From positions 6,138,001-6,202,000 of the forward strand of contig NZ_RJKE01000001.1 in the NCBI RefSeq assembly GCF_003751225.1: 64,000 nucleotides of DNA, in the 5' to 3' direction. Shown one piece after another: positions 58,838-64,000 of this stretch. The notes beneath the pieces were generated by a model. It was not told the origin of the DNA. It was given only the letters and a program-made list of their open reading frames with translations, and did no database searches. This DNA comes from Actinocorallia herbida (GTDB lineage Bacteria > Actinomycetota > Actinomycetes > Streptosporangiales > Streptosporangiaceae). Made by a program: the position numbers and the translations under genes. The number at the start of each line of letters is the position of its first letter. The stretch's first letter is position 1.

Positions 58838-59977
58838 ATGACGACCTCCCGCCGCATTCTCATCGTCGGCGCGGGCATCGCAGGCCTGACGCTGGCGAAC
58901 GCCCTGCGTCATGAGAACGTCGACCTGCGTCTGGTCGACATCGACCCGAGGCCTGTCGGTTCGGGAATCGGACTGTCGGGCAACGCGCTGCGCGCCCTGG
59001 AGACCCACGGACTCCTCGACCCGGTTCTCGAAGGCAGCAGCCTGAGCATGACTCTGCACATGTGCGAGCCCGACGGGACCACTCTTCTCTACACCGAGCG
59101 TTTGCAGCCTGAAGGCCAGGCTTTCCCCGACAACGTCGTCCTCTCACGCCATGTTCTCGCCGACATCCTGACCCGCTCACTGAGCGAGTCCGGCATCGGC
59201 ATCGATGTCGGGATCACCATCGCAGAGGTGAACCAGGACTCGGACTCCGCCGTCGTCACCTTCACCAACGGTGAGACCGAGCGCTTCGACGTGGTCGTCG
59301 GAGCCGACGGTTTCAACTCCCTCACCCGTCGCAAGGTGTTCGGAGAGGAGTTTCGCGCCGGCCCCCTCGGGCAAGCCGGTTATCGGTGGCTGACTCCCGG
59401 CATCTCTTCGATCACACACGGTCGGATGTATCTCGGTGCCAACGGTCTGAAGATCGGGCTCTACCCGCTTCCCGATGATCAGATCTACGCATTCATCACG
59501 AAGCCGACCGGGCGGATCACTCGTGATGGCGATCTACTCGTCCGCTCCGAGATGGAGGACGCACTGGCGCAGTTCACCTTTCCGGAGGCGGCACGCATCC
59601 GTGCCGACCTGCCCCAGGGCCGGGACATTCACTTCGGCCCGTTCAGCACCATGCTCGTTCCCTCACCCTGGTACCGCGGCCGCGTGGTCCTGATCGGCGA
59701 CGCGGCACACGTGATGCCTCCCCATGCCTCCAGCGGGGCCGCCATGGCCATCGAGGACGCGCACGTGCTCGCTGCGGAACTGACCGCCCGGTCCTCCGTA
59801 GAGGAGGCTCTCGAACGCTACATGGGACGGCGCTTCCTTCGTGTCCAGCGAGCGCTCCGCTACTCGGTGCGCCAGTGCCTCGCGGAGAACGCCGCGGGGG
59901 GTGACTTCGAGCCGCCGCCCGTGGTCGACCCTGGCGAGGCCAAGGAGTACTGGGCCTACCTCCGTGAACCGATCTAG
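58838..59977 (+). CDS. FAD-dependent monooxygenase (module 2)
   Basis: A 379-residue group A flavin hydroxylase: RILIVGAGIAGLTLANALR, GSGIGLSGNALRALETHGLL, VVVGADGFNSLTRRKVFGEE, RGRVVLIGDAAHVMPPHASS and AIEDAHVLAAEL. Same architecture as the enzyme at 40230, including the GSGIxLxGNALR stretch, so the two are likely related hydroxylases of different substrates. Last gene of the operon, followed by a perfect terminator. Confidence 0.93.
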   Translation: MTTSRRILIVGAGIAGLTLANALRHENVDLRLVDIDPRPVGSGIGLSGNALRALETHGLLDPVLEGSSLSMTLHMCEPDGTTLLYTERLQPEGQAFPDNVVLSRHVLADILTRSLSESGIGIDVGITIAEVNQDSDSAVVTFTNGETERFDVVVGADGFNSLTRRKVFGEEFRAGPLGQAGYRWLTPGISSITHGRMYLGANGLKIGLYPLPDDQIYAFITKPTGRITRDGDLLVRSEMEDALAQFTFPEAARIRADLPQGRDIHFGPFSTMLVPSPWYRGRVVLIGDAAHVMPPHASSGAAMAIEDAHVLAAELTARSSVEEALERYMGRRFLRVQRALRYSVRQCLAENAAGGDFEPPPVVDPGEAKEYWAYLREPI

Positions 59978-59994
59978 CTCCTCACAGAACACTC

Positions 59995-60023
59995 GTGCCC
60001 CTCGGCCGGAGGCCGAGGGGCAC
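59995..60023. terminator. Terminator, 13-bp perfect hairpin
   Basis: GTGCCCCTCGGCC (59995-60007), GGA loop, GGCCGAGGGGCAC (60011-60023). Between convergent genes ending at 59977 and 60076. Confidence 0.85.
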
Positions 60024-60075
60024 GAGGACCCGGGCTGGCTGTTCAGGCTGCTCCAGCGCCTTTCCAGCTCAGGTG

Positions 60076-62013
60076 TTAACGGTGCCCGCCGTGCCCCAGG
60101 TCGGCCTTGGTCGGGAAGAGCGCGATCCGCAGGTTCGAGGTGAACCCGAAGGTGTCCGAGTACGGAAGCCGGGAGTTTCCGGAGTCCAGGCCCGCGTCGA
60201 CCGCCGGTCCGAGGTCGTTGAAGATGTGGCGGAAGCCGCCCTTCGTGAAGCCCCCCGGGACGGGGAACATGATCGAACCAGCAGTGACACCGTGGAAGAC
60301 GATGTCCTTCTTCACCGGGGTCTCGATCGCGCTGGAAGCGAAGCAGACGCAGCCGTTGGAGAAGCGGGTGTAGGCGCCGAAGCCGTCCAGCCTGAACGAC
60401 TTGACGTCATCAGCGATCTTGAGGGTGGGATAGCCCTCCTTCGCGCCGTTCATCCACTCGGGCTGGCTCGGCGGGGTATACGGGGGCTCTGTCTCCAGGA
60501 ACACGACCTGGCCGCCGTCACCGTTCCAGGTCATCTGCGTCTTCTTGAAGTGCTCGACCCATAGGCCGGTCCAGGTGACGTCGTCGCCGTTCACGACGAT
60601 GCCGTGCGACCCCGCCGGGTCGGACCAGGCGACGCCGCCGAGCCCGCCGGTCCGGACCCACGAACCGTCAACGAGCACGTGGTCCTGGTTGATGACCTCA
60701 GCGGTGACGGCCTTGCCGGCGATGTGCACGTCGCTGATCGTGGTCGGGTTCTTCTCGGACCCGCCGCGCTTCGCGCCTCCGCTGCCGATCTGAACGAGCA
60801 CGTCGGAGGCCGTACCCGTGCCGCCCACGCTGAACGCGGAGAGCACCACGCCCGGGACATTTCCGACCTTCACGGCCCCGAGGCCCGCTGTCGCGTTCAG
60901 CTGCGCGAAGCCGAGGCCCATGATTACGGTGTCGGGACGGTTGACCTGAAGCGGGGCGTCCAGGTCGTAGACACCGGGCGTCAGGAGGAGGTTCTTGCCC
61001 TTCGCGAGTTCCTGGTTCAGCGTCGCCGCCGTCGCAGTCGGGTTCGCGATGTAGAACCGGCTGAGGGCGAGGGAAGACCCGTTGCGCGAGTTCAAGTCCC
61101 AGTCGTAGCCGGAGGTGTTCGTACGGGCCTTCGGAACGAACACCTTGTAGTGACCGCGGTCGACATAGAGGAACGGCGCTTCGCGGGTGACCGGAGTGTT
61201 CTTCAGGGTCACCTTGTCGCCGGGGCCGCTCTTGGCCGTCGCGGGGCCGAAGTTGTCCTTCGGAGCTCCCTTCACGCCGGAGAAGACCATCTTGGAGGAG
61301 AAGCCCTCCCACCCGCCGATCTGGCTGTTGCGGGTGTAATACATCGCGTTGGTCTGGTCGCCCTGTCCCTCCGCGGTGTTCTGGCCGTTCCCGACGTCGA
61401 GCTTCCCGGTGATGCGGGAGTTCGCGATCACGTTGCCGAACGCAAAGGTGCCCGGCGCCGGGTTGGTCAGATCGACGTCTCCGCGGAGGTCGATGCGCCG
61501 CCAGTGCGCGGTCTGGGAGGTCAGCCACCGCATCGTGTGCGGGTCCTCGCCGGGCTGGATCGGATTGATACTCAGGTTGGTGAGCGTGCGGGCGAACGTG
61601 CCCAGCGCGCTGCCAGCGGCCTCGACGTGCAAGGCCCCGTTGATTCGCACGTCGTTCGGCTGAGCCCCCAGACCACCGATGGCGGTGTTCGCGTTCAGGG
61701 TCGTGTTGACGATCCCCGTCGCGGTCGAGGGATCGTTCTGTCCGGCGGCACTGCCGTACGTACCGGGCTTGAAGAAGATCTGTCGCCGCGGGTTGCCAGC
61801 GACCGGCGCGATCGCCGCGTTGATCTGCTCCGTGGTCATCGACGGATCGATGATCGTGACGTTCGGCCCGAAGTCGGGGTTCGTGTCGTCGGCCGCCACA
61901 GCGGACGGGGCACCAACGAAGACCGACAAGGTCAGCCCGGACACGGTCAGCGCGCCCCCGGCGAGGCCCGCGACCATGCGCCGCTTCTGCATCGGCTTCC
62001 TGCTACGAGTCAT
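60076..62013 (-). CDS. Secreted right-handed beta-helix protein (module 2)
   Basis: A 645-residue exported protein, paralogue of the one at 49841. Signal peptide MVAGLAGGALTVSGLTLSVF with a cleavage site near AVAA. Mature part: TNPDFGPNVTIIDPSMTTEQ, FKPGTYGSAAGQNDPSTAT, TPVTREAPFLYVDRGHYKVF, KNLLLTPGVYDLDAPLQVN, HGIVVNGDDVTWTGLWVEHF and a C-terminal SNGCVCFASSA with two cysteines. Solenoid fold inferred from spaced strands and NGD/GLG turns. ATG at 62013 has AAGAGGTG upstream. Function unknown; a carbohydrate- or glycoside-active role would fit the MalEFG-type importer beside it. Confidence 0.85.
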   Translation of the reverse strand: MTRSRKPMQKRRMVAGLAGGALTVSGLTLSVFVGAPSAVAADDTNPDFGPNVTIIDPSMTTEQINAAIAPVAGNPRRQIFFKPGTYGSAAGQNDPSTATGIVNTTLNANTAIGGLGAQPNDVRINGALHVEAAGSALGTFARTLTNLSINPIQPGEDPHTMRWLTSQTAHWRRIDLRGDVDLTNPAPGTFAFGNVIANSRITGKLDVGNGQNTAEGQGDQTNAMYYTRNSQIGGWEGFSSKMVFSGVKGAPKDNFGPATAKSGPGDKVTLKNTPVTREAPFLYVDRGHYKVFVPKARTNTSGYDWDLNSRNGSSLALSRFYIANPTATAATLNQELAKGKNLLLTPGVYDLDAPLQVNRPDTVIMGLGFAQLNATAGLGAVKVGNVPGVVLSAFSVGGTGTASDVLVQIGSGGAKRGGSEKNPTTISDVHIAGKAVTAEVINQDHVLVDGSWVRTGGLGGVAWSDPAGSHGIVVNGDDVTWTGLWVEHFKKTQMTWNGDGGQVVFLETEPPYTPPSQPEWMNGAKEGYPTLKIADDVKSFRLDGFGAYTRFSNGCVCFASSAIETPVKKDIVFHGVTAGSIMFPVPGGFTKGGFRHIFNDLGPAVDAGLDSGNSRLPYSDTFGFTSNLRIALFPTKADLGHGGHR

Positions 62014-62478
62014 CGGCGACACCTCTTGGTGCGACGCATCAATACGGCCTTTCATTGAGCGGATCGGAGGGACGCATCGCCCTCCTGGGTGGTGACGGAT
62101 CCGGCTCCTCACTGTTCGGCCAGACGACTGGAGCGAGTGAACGTGGTCGCAGGCCGGCCAACGCTCAGGAGAAGCGCAGGACCGCCGAACCACTGTGACC
62201 GCTGTCACCTCGACCCAGGAAGCCGTATTTGCTTAAGCGCGATATCAACCGGGCTTATGCACCAACTACTGGAACGCTTCCGGCGAAGCACCGCACTTCT
62301 CAGTGAGGTGGTCTCATCGAGTTTCGGATCGGGGGTCTGTGCTGCCGCAAGCGGCACCGACCCGGATCAAGAACGAACGCTCGTCCGGTTAACGATCTCG
62401 ACTTAGCTCGATCACACAGGTGATTCGGCCTCGGCCGCTTCCTTCTCGGCCCCGTGGAACCCGTTTAAGAACCATCTA
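62014..62478. other. Intergenic region upstream of the second beta-helix gene
   Basis: About 465 bp with no supported gene. Contains the small palindrome GTGAC-CGCT-GTCAC at 62195-62208 and an AT-rich stretch near 62228-62260, both possible promoter or operator parts for the gene starting at 62013. The IS630-family element begins at 62479 after a TA. Confidence 0.4.
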
Positions 62479-62591
62479 GTGTCCTGCGCCTGAAATTCGT
62501 CGGCAAAATCGTGCGAGGGATTCGAGGATCTCTTCGGCGGTCTTGGTCCAGATGAAGGGTCGAGGGTTGCTGTTCCAGTCGTTGATCCAGT

Positions 62592-63513
62592 GAGCCTTTT
62601 TCACCATGCTGCGAGGGCAGCCTCGCGGTTTTGAAGGACGCTGATGGCTTTGGCGAGGTGGCCGGCTCGGTGGGGGCAGCAGCGGAGCCTTGCCAGGATG
62701 CTCCATGACTTGAGCTGCGCGTTTGCGCGTTCGCCGGGGCCGCGGAGCTTGGCGTGGGAGGGGTTGGCCTGCTTCTGTGCCTCGGGCTTGTTTCGGCCCT
62801 TGTAGGGCGTGAGGATGTGCGGGCCCGCGCCGGTGTAGCCCTTGTCGGCCAGGACAAGCAGCCCGCAGCCGTCGAGTGCGCGGATCACGCCCCAGTTCCT
62901 GGCCGCCGTCAGGTCGTGGATCGAGCCGGGGACCGCGCCCGAGACCCACACGATCTGACCTTCTGGACCGGCTATGACCTGCAGGTTCACCCCGTGTTTC
63001 CGGTGCTTTCCCGAGTAGAAGAGCCGGTCGGCGGCCAGCCGGTCGATCGCGATGAGCGTGCCGTCCAGCACCAGGTGGCCAAGCCCGTCCTTCTTCGCCT
63101 TGGCCAGCGCACGCTCCAGCTTGGGCGAGCGCGCCGACAGCAGCATCACGGTCTCGTTGACGTAGCGCCACGCGGTCGTGGTTCCGACTCCGAAACCGGC
63201 CGCGAGCTGCTGATACGTCTCACCCTTCTTCAAGTAGGCGACGGTCATGAGCGCCTGGCGGCCGGGCGGCAGGGCCCGGCCCTTGCTCCGCACCTTCCGC
63301 CGGTGCCGGCGCACCAGCCCGGTCACGTAATCCAGGGTCGAACGCGACAACGGCAGCGAAGAACGATAGAAAAGCATGCGAAGCCTCTGGTCGGGGACGT
63401 GTGGAGGTCAGAGACCACCCGTCCTACCAGGGGCTTCTTCACGTCCCGCGCCAGCCACACCGCCCGCGACCATGCTGTGACCAGCAGCCGCGAAAGGCTA
63501 CTGGAAAAGGTTC
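62592..63513 (-). mobile_element. IS5-like element inserted in an IS630 transposase
   Basis: A 922-bp element with ends GAGCCTTTTTCAC and GAACCTTTTCCAG (both read inward, 10 of 13 identical), flanked by a 3-bp AGT duplication (62589-62591 and 63514-63516). Confidence 0.78.
62601..63377 (-). CDS. IS5-family (HARBI1-like DDE) transposase
   Basis: A 258-residue intact transposase. N-terminal HTH GLVRRHRRKVRSKGRALPPG, LKKGETYQQLAAGFGVGTTT. Catalytic residues: D in LGHLVLDGTLIAIDRLAADR, D in CGLLVLADKGYTGAGPHILT, E in LRGPGERANAQLKSWSILAR. The element looks complete and could be active. It inserted after the IS630 element was already in place. Confidence 0.92.
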   Translation of the reverse strand: MLFYRSSLPLSRSTLDYVTGLVRRHRRKVRSKGRALPPGRQALMTVAYLKKGETYQQLAAGFGVGTTTAWRYVNETVMLLSARSPKLERALAKAKKDGLGHLVLDGTLIAIDRLAADRLFYSGKHRKHGVNLQVIAGPEGQIVWVSGAVPGSIHDLTAARNWGVIRALDGCGLLVLADKGYTGAGPHILTPYKGRNKPEAQKQANPSHAKLRGPGERANAQLKSWSILARLRCCPHRAGHLAKAISVLQNREAALAAW

Positions 63514-64000
63514 AGTCGCGGATGTCGGCTTCCAGGGCCTGGACGCTTTTGTGGGCGCCACGGCGGATCTTCTGGTCGGCCAGGAAGCCGAACCAGCGTT
63601 CCACCTGGTTGATCCAGGAGGACCCCGTCGGGGTGAAGTGCATGTGGAAACGTGGGTGCTTGGCGAGCCACGCTTTGATCGCCGGGGTCTTGTGGGTGCC
63701 GTAGTTGTCCACGATGAGGTGGACGTCCAGGTCGGCGGGCACGGTCTTGTCGATGGTGATCAAGAACTTCTTGAACTCCGCGGCCCGGTGCTGGCGGTGC
63801 ATCTGGCCGATGACGGTGCCGTCGGCGATGTCGAAGGCTGCGAACAGGGTGGTGGTGCCGTGCCGGGCATAGTCATGGGTGCGGCGCTCGGGCATGCCCG
63901 GCATCATCGGCAGAACAGGTTGCGACCGGTCCAGCGCCTGGATCTGCGACTTCTCGTCCGTGCACAGGACCACCGCCTTCTCGGGCGGGTCGTGGTAGAG

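Larger units (their letters stand above)
62476..64000 (-). pseudogene. IS630-family transposase, split by IS5-like insertion (5' end outside window)
   Basis: The upstream piece (64000 to 63514) contains [20 protein letters not shown] (first catalytic Asp), [40 protein letters not shown] (second Asp) and [20 protein letters not shown] (Glu), ending in LEADIRD. The downstream piece (62591 to 62476) resumes with WINDWNSNPRPFIWTKTAEE and ILESLARFCRRISGAGH. Joined, they give the normal family C-terminus. Different subgroup from the IS630-type enzyme at 23534. Confidence 0.85.
62479..64000 (-). mobile_element. IS630-family element, interrupted and running off the window
   Basis: Left end GTGTCCTGCGCCTGAAATTC directly after TA (62477-62478); the transposase stop codon TAG is completed by that TA, as is common in IS630. 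Split by an IS5-like element at 62592-63513. The right end lies beyond the window. Confidence 0.75.

Noticed and set aside
1-64000. CRISPR arrays, tRNA or rRNA genes, phage genes
   Set aside because: I saw no spaced direct repeats of CRISPR size, no tRNA cloverleaf signatures and no phage structural genes.

Overview
The window is high-GC DNA of an actinomycete (Actinomycetota). The signs are overlapping ATGA/GTGA operon junctions, frequent GTG starts, tandem TetR regulators, MsiK-style ABC importers without their own ATPase, and CoA-thioester catabolic enzymes. The genus cannot be fixed from the sequence; a Thermomonosporaceae/Streptosporangiales-type soil actinomycete is a guess. There is no rRNA, tRNA, CRISPR array or phage module that I can see. 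The window is an accessory catabolic region.

1-6.9 kb: the 3' end of a luciferase-like flavin oxidoreductase, a broken DoxX remnant, a TetR regulator, and an Lrp/AsnC regulator divergent from a fused indolepyruvate ferredoxin oxidoreductase-like gene. 6.1-22 kb: a set of operons for a CoA-dependent ring or branched-acid degradation (crotonase enzymes, CaiB CoA-transferase, SDR, two FAH-fold hydrolases, two carboxymuconolactone-decarboxylase-like proteins, a VOC protein, 3-hydroxyacyl-CoA dehydrogenase, three acyl-CoA dehydrogenases, quinone oxidoreductase, amidohydrolase). Nearly every transcript start here carries the same AT-rich operator (ACAn-N12-nTGT, often extended to about 30 bp). Two adjacent sister TetR genes (17.9 and 18.8 kb) are the likely readers.

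22.7-25.3 kb: an IS256-family element split by an IS630-family element. It truncates a VOC gene and marks a rearrangement junction. 25.4-38.1 kb: TetR and PaaX regulators and a ten-gene aerobic benzoyl-CoA (box) operon: BoxC, BoxB, benzoate-CoA ligase, a separate flavin reductase and ferredoxin in place of BoxA, amidohydrolase, PaaY-like protein, 3-hydroxyacyl-CoA dehydrogenase, enoyl-CoA hydratase and BoxD-like dehydrogenase.

38.2-62 kb: two parallel modules. Each has a LysR regulator (the two LysR are sisters), an FAD monooxygenase, an ABC importer and a secreted beta-helix protein (also sisters). The first contains what looks like a complete aromatic ring-cleavage route: monooxygenase, type I extradiol dioxygenase, C-C hydrolase candidates, FAH-fold hydrolase and SDR. 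The second has an SDR with His in place of the catalytic Tyr, a PhzB/SnoaL-like protein and a MalEFG-type importer behind a divergent TetR. 62.5 kb to the end: a second IS nest, with an IS5-like element inside an IS630-family transposase that runs off the window. The 25-62 kb segment is therefore bracketed by IS nests and may be an acquired aromatic/glycoside catabolic island.
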